Part shown: piece by piece, positions 37,501 to 48,900 of the stretch
How the letters are laid out: every line of letters starts with the position of its first letter
Position numbering within the stretch: position 1 is the stretch's first letter
Assembly (NCBI GenBank): GCA_036971475.1
Contig: JBAIZL010000002.1
Location: 46,248,729 to 46,312,728 of the forward strand
Source: Prosapia bicincta
Taxonomy: Eukaryota; Arthropoda; Insecta; Hemiptera; Cercopidae
DNA: 64,000 nt
Direction of reading: 5' to 3'
Made by a program: the position numbers and the translations under genes
Notes under the pieces: model-generated
Database searches by the model: none
What the model was told of the DNA's origin: nothing
What the model saw: the letters and a program-made list of their open reading frames with translations, nothing else

Positions 37501-38656
37501 ATATTTAGTATTAAATATTTATTTGAAGTAAAAGTACAATAACTAAAAACGCTGTACCATATAAGGGGGTTTTGTCTATATATATCCCTTCAGATGAAGA
37601 GTTTTAAAAATGACACGAATTGTTTCCAAATTGTAAATATAATTTATTATCGGGGGGAAAAGATATTATTTTGTTCTTATACGGGACGTTTTATGTTATG
37701 TATAAATGCTCGTAGAAACTTTATTTTCCTACAATAACCTGAACTACTATTTCTACCCTAAAACAATTGCATAATATCTTGGTGTGTAATACAAGTATAT
37801 CATACTTTCTATGCATAGTGCTGCCAGTTTAGGTTTTAAGAGTTTACCTGATTATTTCATTGTGGTGCATAACTACTTCCCGCATAAGGACATGAAAGAA
37901 ATCATCTAAGAGCATTTGTGGACTTACAGACGGTTTTGTCTTAGATGTCATCTTTAGTGGATATACACTTCTTTCATTAAATTCCTTAACTGTCAAGGCC
38001 AATATCTCTATTTCTTTGCAAATATAAATTATTGACACAAAAAAAATAGAAACTGTCGAAATATACACTATACTAGTAATTATTAAGAACACGGCAGTAA
38101 AACAAAATGCTAACAGCAATGTAAACACTGAATTTATGGCGAACGGAAACCAGCAGGTTATCGGTAGTTTAACGTTTTCTCCATTTTGGAAATCTTCGAT
38201 TTTCTCCAAGAGCAAGAGCGGAGATAGTATCTTTGCAAAGCATGCAGTAAGAGACGCAAACATGGTGAGATAGTAACAAAACCTTGCAAGTTTCGAGGAC
38301 TTCTGTTTTACTTTCAGTTGATCGCTTGAAAACGGTGTAGAGCATATGAGTAAATCCATGGATAGAATATTAAACAGCTTCATCATATTTTTCTTCTTGG
38401 CAGTACCCATTATAACAACTCCAGAAATGACACAGGTTACACTCATTAAATCGAAGAAAGCGTCAATGACGTAGTTTGTGTTTTTAGAATTTTGATACAT
38501 TCCTGTGGCGGTCATCAGAGCAATCAAAATGTAGTAAGTTAGAATTATTAGGGCTTTCACACTTATTTTATCATTTGGTAATTTTAATTGCTCATTTTCC
38601 AGAACTGTTTGAAAGACTTTCAACATAAAAATACTGAGATTTTTCATGTCATCCAT
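31478..38656 (-). CDS. Odorant receptor (7tm_6), five exons, 411 aa
   Basis: Insect odorant receptors are seven-helix membrane proteins in olfactory neurons that form ligand-gated cation channels with the co-receptor Orco. Joined coding exons, minus strand: 38656-37848, 36235-36136, 34380-34273, 33594-33439, 31540-31478. Total 1236 bases: 411 codons plus TAA. All introns are GT-AG. Exon 1 ends after two bases of a codon and exon 2 supplies the third; later junctions fall between codons. Hydrophobic segments lie at about residues 33-53, 63-84, 126-150 and 177-213, then in exons 2 and 3 and across exons 4/5. Family marks: LPxxxWxPF at 164-172, HHNEII before helix 5, GELVICENERF across exons 3/4, CKW, RTKRPL, and AAYSYLNLL near the end. 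An in-frame TGA lies two codons before the ATG, supporting this start. No lesion is seen. Exon joining is inferred from signals and family pattern, not from transcripts. Confidence 0.9.
31563..32056. repeat. Direct duplication in receptor intron 4, copy 1
   Basis: About 490 bases starting ATTTAGTGTAAATAATTATG and ending at a TTTTTTATATGACTG phrase. It is repeated almost exactly at 32260-32757. It lies entirely within the last intron, 25 bases from exon 5. Confidence 0.93.
32057..32250. repeat. Solitary copy of the 161-bp satellite inside receptor intron 4
   Basis: About 1.2 monomers of the satellite at 27.6-29.8 kb, including TTAGATGCAAGTTCACTAGA and GTTACGTCAAATATT (32198). A phrase beginning GATCTTTTCAATATAG occurs at both of its ends. 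It separates the two copies of the 490-bp duplication. The variant CAATAGATATTATATTAC is closest to the first monomer of the array (CAATTGATATTATATTAC). Confidence 0.9.
32260..32757. repeat. Direct duplication in receptor intron 4, copy 2
   Basis: Near-identical to 31563-32056 with only scattered substitutions and small indels, so the duplication looks recent. Confidence 0.93.
33439..33594 (-). CDS. Odorant receptor exon 4 (residues 340-391)
   Basis: Acceptor TTTTTTTGTTAG ends at 33595; donor GTGAGT starts at 33438. The 52 codons start NERFIHELQNCKW and end NFKTLRN, the most conserved part of the receptor C-terminus. Confidence 0.9.
34273..34380 (-). CDS. Odorant receptor exon 3 (residues 304-339)
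   Basis: Acceptor TTTCTTGCAG ends at 34381; donor GAA|GTAGGT is at 34273/34272. The 36 codons start VSTFF and end FGELVICE. Another GT four bases on (G|GTAAC) would break the frame with exon 4, so the GTAGGT donor is preferred. Confidence 0.82.
34536..34712. mobile_element. Fold-back element 3 in receptor intron 2
   Basis: Inverted repeat with arms of about 80 bases (ATACGTAATTGCTTACTTCC on the left, its complement on the right). Read outward, each arm has GAAACGCGTC, that is GAA, the self-complementary ACGCGT, then C (right 34673-34682, left on the minus strand 34575-34584). A CTGANGA box is not evident. A partial relative is at 42506-42585. It sits 156 bases upstream (minus strand) of exon 3. 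Confidence 0.75.
36136..36235 (-). CDS. Odorant receptor exon 2 (residues 270-303)
   Basis: Acceptor TTTCTTTCAG ends at 36236 and donor GTAAGT starts at 36135. The 100 bases complete a Ser codon and then encode LVSLVNDTFGSFFLLL and onward to HRLSD, the fifth helix region. Confidence 0.88.
37240..37400. mobile_element. Deleted copy of fold-back element 2 in receptor intron 1
   Basis: The left arm matches element 2 (24986-25246), starting even further left with ACTATGGTTGAATTTA. The minus-strand hammerhead-like core is at 37311-37346. The right arm is reduced to its outer part (AAAGTTTGTGGTTAAGAGGT), so the central part and the second core are missing. Confidence 0.8.
37848..38656 (-). CDS. 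Odorant receptor exon 1 (residues 1-269 plus two bases)
   Basis: Starts with MDDMKNLSIF and ends ...HHNEII. The donor CAG|GTAAAC is at 37848/37847; the unspliced frame hits TAA inside it. A CAG acceptor-like site just upstream of the ATG (about 38671) suggests there may be an untranslated first exon further up. Confidence 0.93.
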
Positions 38657-41267
38657 TCTTCACAAATCTGGAAAACATTTTTTGTAGAAAGAAAAGTATA
38701 TAAGAAAATATGCTTGTATAGTATATGCTAATAAAATGTATAATAATAACACTTAGAAATCATGCCTCTGAACCTTACGTCTAAGAATTATTAAATTTTG
38801 ACTCTCAAAGCTCTGCAATGTTTTTCCTCTCTCATCTGTGCTTATTGCTAGAAATTGATTTTTTAAAAAGAGACTTTTAACAATAGCGGTAACAAATTTT
38901 TATAGGTTGTAAACACATTTTTGGTTTTTAAATATTTTGTTTTTAACCTTAATTACAGGCTTCACGAAATATTCTGCTTTTTAAAGTAATAATAGTAATA
39001 ATAATATATTATAGTGTAATATATGTGTAGGTTATATAGATATTTGTAATAATTGAAAATTGGGTTAAAAAATAATAACTAAACTAAAATTATAACTAAA
39101 CTAACTTATAAAGAAATAAATAGAAATAACACTCCTTTTCATGGCTTACCAGTTTTCACTTTAATCATTGATGTATATTTGTTTTTTCACCAAGAAAACC
39201 ACTTGTTTGAAAAACAATATATACTGGAATTAAGTTTCTTTCGACTTAATGAAAGTGGGATCCGAAAGTATCAGGTATTCGGTTTCAACTCATCGATGCC
39301 AAACTACAGTGTCTGTATTTGCTATTTCCACCAACAACAATCAAACCAACACATGCGGTTCGGTCCACTTGGGTGAAAAAAATTACTTCTACTTTTAGGT
39401 AACAATACATCCATAAGACTAGTAAGTTGTCACTTTGCTGCTAGAGTGAGTTAGAATTTAGTGGTTTATAACAAAAGTGTTGGGGTGATGACCGACAGTA
39501 CTAATTAGCTTTGTAATTAAATAATATCAAGGCATGTCACTAACATTGGCCCAGACCTTGAAGACGTTGCTACAACATTTGCATCATGCATTGCCTAAAA
39601 TGGATAATTATTTACTAGAAACGGCCTCTAAGTGTAGGATATAATTTCTCTCGTAACACTGATCTACAATTAACGACATTGTAACTGCTTTTAATTTATA
39701 TTGAAAGAAGTAATATTAGGGTTAAAAACAAAGACTTTCATGTCAAAGTTAAGTCAGTGTACGATTCCAGACTAGAAGAATGAACTAAATCTATATGAAT
39801 TTATGGAAAAATTATACACTTGGGGAAATTGATATTCGATAAAATAATCCTGCTTAACATAAGTTTAAGATATACTCCTGATGGGAGTATTTTTCAATCC
39901 TAAATATCTTTTAATCTTATTTAATATTTAAATAATCTAAAAGCAATTAGATATTAGTTACTGAAAATTATACTTTAATGTATACAACCTTTACAAACCT
40001 AAATTAAATATTTCTAAAACATAATTTGGACGTTAAAATATAATTTAAAATTCCCACGTTCCAAATAATGACGGAATTATTTGAGAAATTCAATTAGAAA
40101 TTAGTAAACTATTTACAAATTTGTATTTATTAACAAAATTTACTATAAAAGTTAAAAGACTTGTTCTACGTTAGTTACTTATTGAATGTTTAATTTTTTT
40201 GTTTTGTTTCGCGTCCTGTATATGAGTAGATTGTTTACTGCTAAATGTAAACAGAAATAATTCAACTGCATTTACACACTGAAAGATTTTTCTCAGACTG
40301 ACAATTATTTATTATTCTGCTTTTTCATATATTAATTTTTTCTAATGTTTATTCTTTTCCGTTTTTAAAAAATTTTTTGTACTTTATGAATTCTATATAT
40401 TGATGAAATATATTTAGAAATTCTGTAATGTTTTGATCCTGGGAGCGTTAAGGTATTGTTCTGTTTGTATTCGCATCATATATGTTGAGAAGTCTATATT
40501 ATGGGTGCGACTATAACTATCAGTGAGGTAGCTCAGTTTAGAGTATTGACTTTAGTTAGACTAGTTTTATTGAACAAGGTTGTATTTCTAATGCTTTTAC
40601 AAAAATTCACATTTTGCGACAATCTATTTGGTCTTCTCAGGTAGTAACTGTATTTGTTTGCTTTACTAACTTCATTTTGATTATTCAAGATATTTTAAAT
40701 GAATTATCTCCTAAATTAAAAATGTTAGCTTCGCATTGGATTCTACATGTAATGCTATGGATCATTCGTGGGAAATTGATTTTCATATATTAATTTGTGC
40801 TACTGAAAATAAACTATAATATAACAATAGGATACTACAACATAACATAACAATAAAAGCGAACAGAAATGGAAGAGGTTTGGGAGGGAATAGGAAGAAA
40901 GATAGCTTAATGCTCTGTTATATTAAAATTTTCTCTTCTGGATGTAAATTTTTAATAATATATAAATTTATATTTTGTTTTGTATTTGAATAATATCATT
41001 ATAACACTATACCATATACCTGAGTTTCTTGGATTATATATAAAGTAGAACAAAATTAGTGTTTAAGTGGTAGGCTCAATACATGCTACCAAGTGCAATA
41101 ATTTAAGTAATATGTTTTCAAAGCATTCTTCATATACAGTGTAGGCTACTCATTTATAATGGATAATCACAAATAATTAACAACTACAAATAAAGAATAA
41201 CAATTAGCAAATAAAGTAATTAATATTTTTTAACAAGTAAAAAAAATATGTTCGTGTTATTCCAGGG
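38657..41267. other. Non-coding stretch upstream of the receptor gene
   Basis: Should hold the receptor promoter, but no element can be singled out. A slightly GC-richer patch at 39240-39375 has a 65-codon frame without resemblance. At about 40523-40545, GAGGTAGCTCAGTTTAGAGT resembles a tRNA A box; no good B box follows. Confidence 0.45.
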
Positions 41268-41615
41268 AACCCTCTACTCTACTTATAAAATATTTACGAT
41301 TCTTGAAAAATGTCGAGAGATTTTAAATATAAAAAAAAACTATATTTTTAATGAGGTAAAGAAAGGATATATTCGAATTTAGGGAATATCTCCGGTGTTT
41401 TTCTTAACTTTTATACCACAATCTATTGAACTTACAATAGATAACTTCCGCAGAAACTTAAAGAAACGGGAGTTGCATGTTCAAACCTGAGTGCATTTTT
41501 AATATGATTATGTAAGAAAGGACATATATGGAGTCAAGAACCAATATCTGTAATATTTCTTTTGCAATAAAGTAAATCAGAAATCTCATACAATAATTTA
41601 AGTAGGGTTAGCGGT
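41268..41615 (+). repeat. Dispersed direct repeat, copy 1
   Basis: From ACCCTCTACTCTACTTATAA to AATTTAAGTAGGGTTA. It matches 42586-42988 throughout but lacks two internal segments (about 55 and 25 bases) present in the other copy. Confidence 0.9.
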
Positions 41616-42505
41616 ACGGAGTAGCGCTACTCGCTCGGTTACGTTCTATCTGAATACGCGCCTGCTCAACGGTTAAAGGTATAAATTTAAAAAAAAATTT
41701 ACAACAAACACTATGTTAAACACTAACGCCACCATCAATTATAGTAATCATGAATAATAGTTTTCTTTTAGGTCGTCAATATATTTCATATTATCTTTTA
41801 AATTTTTTCTCTTTAACAATAAATTGTTAATTAGTTAAATTTTTCTAAATCAAGCTAACCTGTGTGCGTAACTGGTCTAAATATTGAGTAACATTTTATA
41901 CTGTACATTATTATAAGCAAAACAAATGACAATCATTTCAAGTGATCACAAAATAAATATATGTGCAAGCCTGGAAATATCTGTAGCAGTTCATTATTCA
42001 CAGATGTAATAAAGGGGGAATAAGCCTTGCAAGTATATTTGGACCTGAGAGGAGAATATTTCACTGGGAAGACGTTACCAAGAAAGGGATTTATTACGTA
42101 CATTAGGAAATAGATATTTCATTTTAATGAAGGTGCCGTCAATTCCTCGGTACCGTTTCCGATTTTACCCATCTGGCACGTGGGTAAATTAGATTTCTCC
42201 GAACATTTGCTTATCTACCAAAGTACCAAAACCAGTGAACTACGAACACAGTTCTTAGTGCATTATAACAGTTATTGCCCTGTAACAGTTATTGTATTAT
42301 AACAGTTCTAATGTTTTATAAGAGATCAAATAGCTCCCGATTAAAGTAGTTTTTAAGACGATGTTAAGTCGTAAACGTTTAGTGTAACAATGTAATCATA
42401 TTATTCATGGCATTAGAACAATGAGGCCAAGTGCTCTGTTTTAATTTAATAAACTGAATATATTGACTCCAACTCTAAATACATTGATCATTAAATAGTC
42501 CCTGC
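41616..42505. other. Non-coding stretch between the repeat copies
   Basis: Nothing recognised; small GC-richer patch at 41620-41670. Confidence 0.5.
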
Positions 42506-42585
42506 AATGTTATTAACTAAGTGAATACTTTAGACCTACTTGCTGACGCGTGTCGAAACAATCATTTTATTTATGAAGCAAACCC
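42506..42585. mobile_element. Partial relative of fold-back element 3
   Basis: TTAACTAAGTGAATAC, then ACTTGCTGACGCGTGTCGAAA and ATGAAGC match the left arm of the element at 34536-34712 with substitutions. The second arm is missing, and it abuts repeat copy 2 directly. Confidence 0.7.
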
Positions 42586-42988
42586 TCTACTCTATTTATA
42601 AAATATTTAAGATTCTTGAAAAATGTCGAGAGATTTCAAATATTAAAAAAAAAACTATATTGATAATTTGGTAAAGAATGGATATATTCCAATTTAAGGA
42701 ATATCTCTGGTAAATACAGCCATACTGTAAGACAACGATATAATACGTATAATGGGTTTATTTATTCTTTTATACTACAATCTATTGCTGCTTACAATAG
42801 ATAACTTCTGCAGAGACTTAAAGAAACGGGAGTTGCATGTTCAAACCTAAGTGCAACAGTTCGAAACGATTAGATTTTTAATATAATTATGTAAGAAAGG
42901 ACATATATGGAGTCTAAGAATCAATATCTGTAATATTTCTTTTGCAATGAAGCAAATCAGAAATTCATACAATAATTTAAGTAGGGTT
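42586..42988 (+). repeat. Dispersed direct repeat, copy 2
   Basis: The longer copy of the repeat at 41268-41615. Both contain AAAGAAACGGGAGTTGCATG and GTAAGAAAGGACATATATGG. Confidence 0.9.
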
Positions 42989-43862
42989 AATAAGGTGAAC
43001 TACCAAACATGTGCATTAAAGTTTTAAAAATTACAACTTGTAAATTTAATATAAAAATTCCCAATTTATAATATAACTAAGCCTATAATCATATTTTCTA
43101 TTTACGATTTGTAATATCTTTGATAATTTGTATTACAAAAACTGAACCTTGTATTATTGTGTGAAGAAATCAACTTTCAGCAAGATAATTACTAAGTCAT
43201 AAAAATATTAAACTTGTAAGTAACAATTTTTATATTTATTAACATGTTACATAACACTGAGTCTTGGAGTCAGAAACGTTCCCCATTAGGCTATGCATTG
43301 CTTCCTACACCTCCGCCTTCTGCCTTGATTTCTCTTTTGTTACATTCTATTTACACGCCTACACTTCCCCCCTCATCCAGGATCATGCAGTGAATATTCC
43401 TTTGTTCCACATCCGTTCACACCATGAAAAACAAATTCCATATTCCAAAGCTTCGGTGTCAAAAAGGACTTGTTTAGTGCCAATTGTTTCTAAAATACAC
43501 AACTTTAAATATGGTTGGATTTATCAACTTTTTATTAATGTCCCAAATAATTACAAAAAAAGAAATAATTCAAATCTGTAATATGAAATAAAATTCAAAA
43601 TATTTTAGTATAAAATTAAATTTTATGATAACAATATTTTAAACTTCAATGTCTTCTTTTGTACTATTGTTTCTACGTCCTGGCAACTAAAAAAAAATAA
43701 TATTATTTAGAAGTCTTTTAATGCTTGAAAATAAGACTACTTTAGTGTAATTCTCGAAAGTCCAAACGCAAAAAATATTGATTATGATTCTTATTTAATC
43801 AATGTCAGTGTAAGTAATAGATGGAAACAAAGAAAGTTTAGTTGATATAACCAAATATGTAT
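42989..43862. other. Non-coding stretch; one unclassified frame
   Basis: A 105-codon plus-strand frame at 43264-43581 lies in a GC-richer patch (43260-43500). It has no recognised motif and no neighbouring exon, so I do not call it a gene. Confidence 0.4.
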
Positions 43863-44304
<442 letters not shown>

Positions 44305-44599
44305 CACAGTTGAAGGCCACTTTTATAAACAAGAATTTTATTTTATTTTTTTTCATACATTATTCTTGAATAAAATTCTATGTTTATGGCATAAAATAAA
44401 ATAAAATTCTAGTTTATGAAAGTGTCATTTAACTATATATATATATATGTATATACACACACTATAATTATTATGTACCAATTGTAAAATTAACATAAAT
44501 AACAAGAAATATTAATTAAGTAAGGCCATCATTTTTTTTTGTCGAATAGACCTTATCGGTGCAGAGCACGTAGCTACATCCTTTGTACTCTCTTCCAAT

Positions 44600-44680
44600 C
44601 CCTACCAAAGGACTAGCTCAGTGGATACATATGTGTAGAGGCACCTGTGTTTAGAACCACAAGGTTTTATTTAGTCAAAA
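44600..44680 (+). repeat. tRNA-like segment, possible SINE head
   Basis: ACTAGCTCAGTGGATA fits a pol III A box. About 35 bases on, TGTTTAGAACCAC approximates a B box. Acceptor-stem pairing was not found, so it is at best a tRNA-derived SINE relic. It overlaps the distal end of the LINE fragment. Confidence 0.35.
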
Positions 44681-44689
44681 AAAGGATGA

Positions 44690-45033
44690 GCTCCCGAAAC
44701 CTCATTTTGAGCATTAGCATCACAGCTCACCAAGATTTCTATATTTCTTTTCCTGCAGTACCGAACTAAGTTACGTAATTATGCAGGGTGCGATTTTCTA
44801 TTGTGGGCGAAGTAAGTTAAGGCCACGACGAATTTCCACTACCGACTTGCTCCGCACTTTCCTCGTATTCTAACCACCATAAGCGCTAGTATTGTGTGCC
44901 TCACACTTAAGCAACTGGTTAGGACCATCGAGGCGCTTTTACTGTGGTGCAAGTTAATTTGCATTATCATTGCTTGAGGGTCAGCCATATCCAACTGACC
45001 CCCAAGTCTTCTCTTGATTCTCCCTCTCACCCT
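44690..45033 (-). pseudogene. LINE ORF2 endonuclease, N-terminal part
   Basis: MIMQINLHHSKSAS is the usual beginning of a LINE apurinic-type endonuclease (L-Q-I-N-L-x-H-x-K-x-A). The first frame ends at 44839. After a frame change, ILVSCDANAQNEV at about 44740-44700 matches the catalytic DANAH region. Most of the domain between is missing, and there is no reverse transcriptase. Confidence 0.65.
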
Positions 45034-45084
45034 TCTCTTTCGGGTCCTTAGAGGTCCTCCTAAAAGTCCCCAGGAAGGACTTCC

Positions 45085-46009
45085 CATCTCTTAACTTGAG
45101 ATGTATGGCTGATGCCCCATCCAATACTAATCAGAGGAGGCTTGCAGGTCCCCGCTCAATGCACTGTAGCATCATCTATTTCGAAAGGTCCATTTCTGGA
45201 TTCACCGTCCCCCTGAGCTTGACCAACTGAGTAGTCCCTATTTTTGGTGGTAGTAGGAGAACCGTCACTTTCACCCTTTTGATCAGTTATTCAGGCAGGC
45301 CTAGTCTTGCCTGAGTACCGTCCTCGAGCTGAACTAACCTTACCACTTCCCTCAGCCATATTTCCAATTCTTCCTCAGCACAAATAATTGTTGCGACTCC
45401 ATCCCTCAAGTACCGCAGAACAAAACCTCCACTAGGAATGTCTATAATTTGGTCCATGATAATGCCCTTAAGGTAGTCGAACTCCGCTATCTCTATCCTC
45501 CTGCCTACGCTATCCCCAAAGTTCCCTAGTACCCTCGGTAGGTTGATAGAAATCGACGAGAAAGACGGCCCCCCGACCCAACAGGCCTAGACACTTGTCT
45601 GTTCCTCTTGGCCTCCGACTCTGGAGTAGGATCAGAAGTACTCCTTTCTTTTCGTCTCTTTCTCCTGTCGTAATAAAGTCCTCCCAGATCCACTGGCTTC
45701 CGGGACGACAGGGCAGGTTCTGACCCCAGTCTCTGCCGAGCCCTTTTCCTTCCTGGATTGGTGTTTCCTAAAAGGGGGGACGGTGGTTCTCTGTCCTTCG
45801 CCTCTGCCTTCTTTGCTTCCTCATGGTAGGCAAGTCAGAGTGCTTTCCTCCTTTGTGTCACACTCATTCCTTCTTTTAGCTTCGCAACTGGTTTTCCATC
45901 CGTTTCTAAGGGAGGCTGAAGCCACATTCATTGAGACAGATTTGTAGGTAGGCTCTAGGCCCTGACAACTTAAATTAGTTTTATTATTTCCTGCCATGTG
46001 TGTTCCCAT
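45085..46009 (-). pseudogene. LINE ORF1-like protein, broken
   Basis: Frames in succession on the minus strand: 46009-45821 (starts MGTHMAGNNK), then a stretch with FLVDFYQPTEGTRELWG, then about 45457-45290 with GVATIICAEEELEIWL. A following region reads TVNPEMDLSK and then IERGPASL. The order and the weak pattern of a single strand-and-helix domain resemble arthropod retroelement ORF1 domains of the DUF4780 kind. No CCHC zinc knuckles were seen. Stops and frame changes separate the pieces. Confidence 0.5.
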
Positions 46010-46440
46010 GAGCAGCTAGGAAAGAAAGGTCCTCCGCCGCAAAGCCCCGCTTATGGGGGTAAGACTACTTAAACAATCAGGAGTGGCGCTACTGGTCAAC
46101 CCTTCTGGTCATGTGGGCCACGAATCTATAAAGGAACAGATTGCATAACACTTTCAGATCGGGGGTGTATCTACCCATTCAGACCACAAACCTGGATGGG
46201 TGGTGCTTCTTGGTTGCCACCCGCAAGGGAAGGTCAGAGCGAGAGCCCGGCAGATAACAACCCTCCAAGTGCTAGGACTGGCCACTATTTTGAGTCTTCT
46301 TCATGCACTTACACATTTGTCTGGACGTCCCGTCTATAGGAAATCATAGACAAACAGCTCCGCTCCACCTGTCCCCCACGCGTGGATTAAGCCTCTAACC
46401 CACGTCAAGGTCATGCATCCCATTGGAGAGGAAGATCATC

Positions 46441-47526
46441 ATAATCATACCCAATTTAATAATGTGCCTATGAATGAAAATCTTAGTATGACATAATATG
46501 TCAAATTTAATTTTAATGTCATTTTCTTAATATAATGTAATCTTTGTATTTAGTAGCATTATATAATAGAAGAATAGTTGTCTCTCTTCGTTTTGGTATT
46601 GGATGATAACAATGAGCATATGCTTTGTCTTTTGAAAATACACGATCTTCACGAGTACAAAAGAAATTTATTTGAAAGATATTTTTGTTTGGTAATTGTG
46701 TTACTTTTTTCATGTAAATTGAGTGCGTGAGGGATTGTGATCAAGTTAAAAGACAGTCTATTCCGAGCATGGTAATATGATGATAATATGCTAAATCCAT
46801 ATATTTTTACATGAACTAAATTTAGCATTGCAACTAATGAGTTTTACAGGATATTAAACAATAATTCTTAGGTATCAAAAGTTGGAAGGTACAATGTATT
46901 TTACTCACTGTAATTTTAGCCGCATTTAAATATTTACTTTTGAATATTTAAACGTTAATTTTTACCTACTAAAATAAACCATGAATATTTTAAAATGCCA
47001 TTGAACGAAACAAACAAATTCATGACAATGGTTTGAAACAATAGTTATCCAAGCTACAACATTTTAATAAATAACGTTATAATTTTCAATGCCTGTAGGA
47101 CAGTTATTGCGAGTTGGAATTGTTGGTCGCGGAGCAGATAAACCTCTACGGTAGTCTGTGTAATTTACTCTACCTTTCAATAACGTAAGCCTTTTACGTT
47201 ACTTAACAAACTATACTGGTTAATAGAAACTGTTGCACTAGAATCAACAATTTAAAAACAAAATATAAAGCGTCGGTATTATTACAACGGTACAGACGGC
47301 CATTCGGCAAAGTCAAACATCTGCTAAAAACTTTGTATTGAACACGTTTCCTACTTGACTAGTACTGCAGACTTGTAGAGAAAACATGTGGTGGGCATTA
47401 AAACGTTGTTACCTAAGTTAACTTCAATTTCGCCGAATATACGAACGTGTCAGTGATTACTTGAACAGTTTGGTTGCAAACTGTCTCCTTATTATTCTTT
47501 TATATAGTTGGTTACTATATTTTAAC
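46441..47526. other. AT-rich non-coding stretch
   Basis: No gene or repeat recognised between the LINE fragment and the PLE composite. Confidence 0.5.
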
Positions 47527-47537
47527 AACTTACAGAT
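47527..47537. repeat. Target-site duplication, left copy
   Basis: AACTTACAGAT, identical to 51520-51530 at the other end of the PLE composite. Confidence 0.75.
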
Positions 47538-47740
47538 TCTTGACTTTTATAGTCCATTACGTTCGGTTGAATCTTATTAATCACTTAAACAATAGTTTAT
47601 GACTACTCGAACTTTGAATTTAGTAAATTTGTTTAAACTTACATGAGACAGAACGTTTTCGATCGCTATGTGCCGATCTTCATCAGTGTCTTCTGCTTGG
47701 AGATGTCAAGCGGTGACGGTTTTAAAGGCCGGTTCTCTAT
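47538..47740 (-). repeat. PLE pLTR, outer left, with hammerhead-like core
   Basis: Minus-strand core at 47686-47651: CTGATGA, one A, stem GATCG-CGATC around GCACATAG, GAAA, then self-complementary AACGTT and C. Flanking AGACA pairs with TGTCT. Confidence 0.75.
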
Positions 47741-48900
47741 AGTATCAAAGAGCATGTGTGATTTGTATTGTGTTTGTTCGTTTAATATGTTTGTACTTTG
47801 TGTTTTTTTGTGTCTGTAAATTTTATATTGTTCTAGTGTGTTTGAGATGTGGTCCTTTTTTGTTGATGTGTAGGATGTCTAGGTTTTGGTAAATGTCTGT
47901 GTATTTGTGTCTTGTATCTTTTATGTGGTTGTAAAATGTTGAGTTGGTGTTCTGTTTGTGTTTTTCGACTCTTTGTTTAAAGCTGCGACCTGTTTGTCCA
48001 ATGTAGAACTTGTTACATACGTCGCAGTTAAGTTTGTATACGCTTGGTGCTTGTAGTCTATCCTTGTTGTTGGTGTTGTGTTCTATTTTGTATTGTAGCT
48101 TGTTATTATTTTGTATGCTATTTTGTATCCTGTTTTTTGAAATTTGCGGGCTGTTTTGTTTGTTGTTTTGTTTATGAATGGTAATGTGATGTATTTGTTT
48201 TCCCTGTCTGTAGTTTTAATTTTAGTGTTTTTTTTTGTATTTTGTGTATCCATTTGTGTATGCTAAATATTTAATTGTGTCTAGTTCTTTGTTAATGTTT
48301 TCTGTGGTTATTGGGACTTCTTTAAGTCTATGGAGCATGGATCTGAAGGCTGCGTGTTTGTGTTGGATAGGGTGGTATGATGTGTTGTGGATAAGTGTGT
48401 CTGTCGTTATGGGTTCCCTATTAATGTTGAAGCTGTGTTTCCGAGTGTGGCTTTTTGTTATGGTTAGGTCGAGGAAGTTTAGGGATGGGTTGGTTTCTTT
48501 TTCTGAAGTGAAGGGGATTTTTGGGTGTATTTTATTAGTGTATGTGAGGAGTTGTTCGCATTGACAGGAGTTGCCTCTGTATAGTGTTATAATATCATCG
48601 ACGTAATGCCCAATTATTTGTGTATGTTACCAATTGTGATATCGTGTACGATAGTTTTCGCGAGATTTAGGTGGAGTTGGTAAAACCTATAATTTAGAAA
48701 GTCTTTATTTTTGTACAGGCTTTTGATACTTTGTTTAATGTAAATTATTTCTGCTTTTTTTTTGGTAATTGTAGCTGCTTTAGTGTTGTTCTTTATGTTT
48801 ATTTTCGCGAATGTCGGTGTAATGTTGTGAGTTAGGCATAATTTAATGAATTGTATGTGGGCGTGTAATTTCCTAAAACCGTCACCTTTTGACCCAACAT
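47741..48900 (-). pseudogene. PLE copy A, internally deleted
   Basis: Minus strand. The N-terminal part reads KLHAHIQFIKLCLTHNI and continues to TIVHDITIG at about 48635. The frame then jumps straight to the end of the reverse transcriptase, with YVDD at 48605-48594. By comparison with copy B about 1.1 kb is missing, covering the earlier RT motifs. The C-terminal GIY-YIG endonuclease is at about 48050-47750, with LNCDVC and YIGQTGR (48005-47985). Several stops follow. No active protein is possible. One frame at 48988-48614 reads in from the neighbouring inverted pLTR, showing the junction. Confidence 0.82.

Larger units (their letters stand above)
44531..46440 (-). mobile_element. Non-LTR retrotransposon (LINE) fragment
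   Basis: A GC-richer block on the minus strand: a 5' region (46440 to about 46010), an ORF1-like region, then the start of an endonuclease ORF2, cut short before reverse transcriptase. At the low-coordinate end the plus strand has a T run (about 44532-44540), which would be a poly(A) tail. The endonuclease start and a DANA motif point to an R1/I/Jockey-like element. Frames are interrupted, so it is inactive. Confidence 0.7.

Noticed and set aside
40523..40545. tRNA gene suggested by an A-box-like GTAGCTCAGTTTAGAG
   Set aside because: No B box, anticodon arm or acceptor stem can be drawn.
43264..43581. 105-codon frame as a gene
   Set aside because: No family resemblance, no neighbouring exons, and the reverse strand is also fairly open.
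48235..48564. 109-codon plus-strand frame, and similar frames at 49633-49827, 50090-50332 and 50661-50966
   Set aside because: They are antisense to the PLE reverse transcriptase and have no resemblance of their own.
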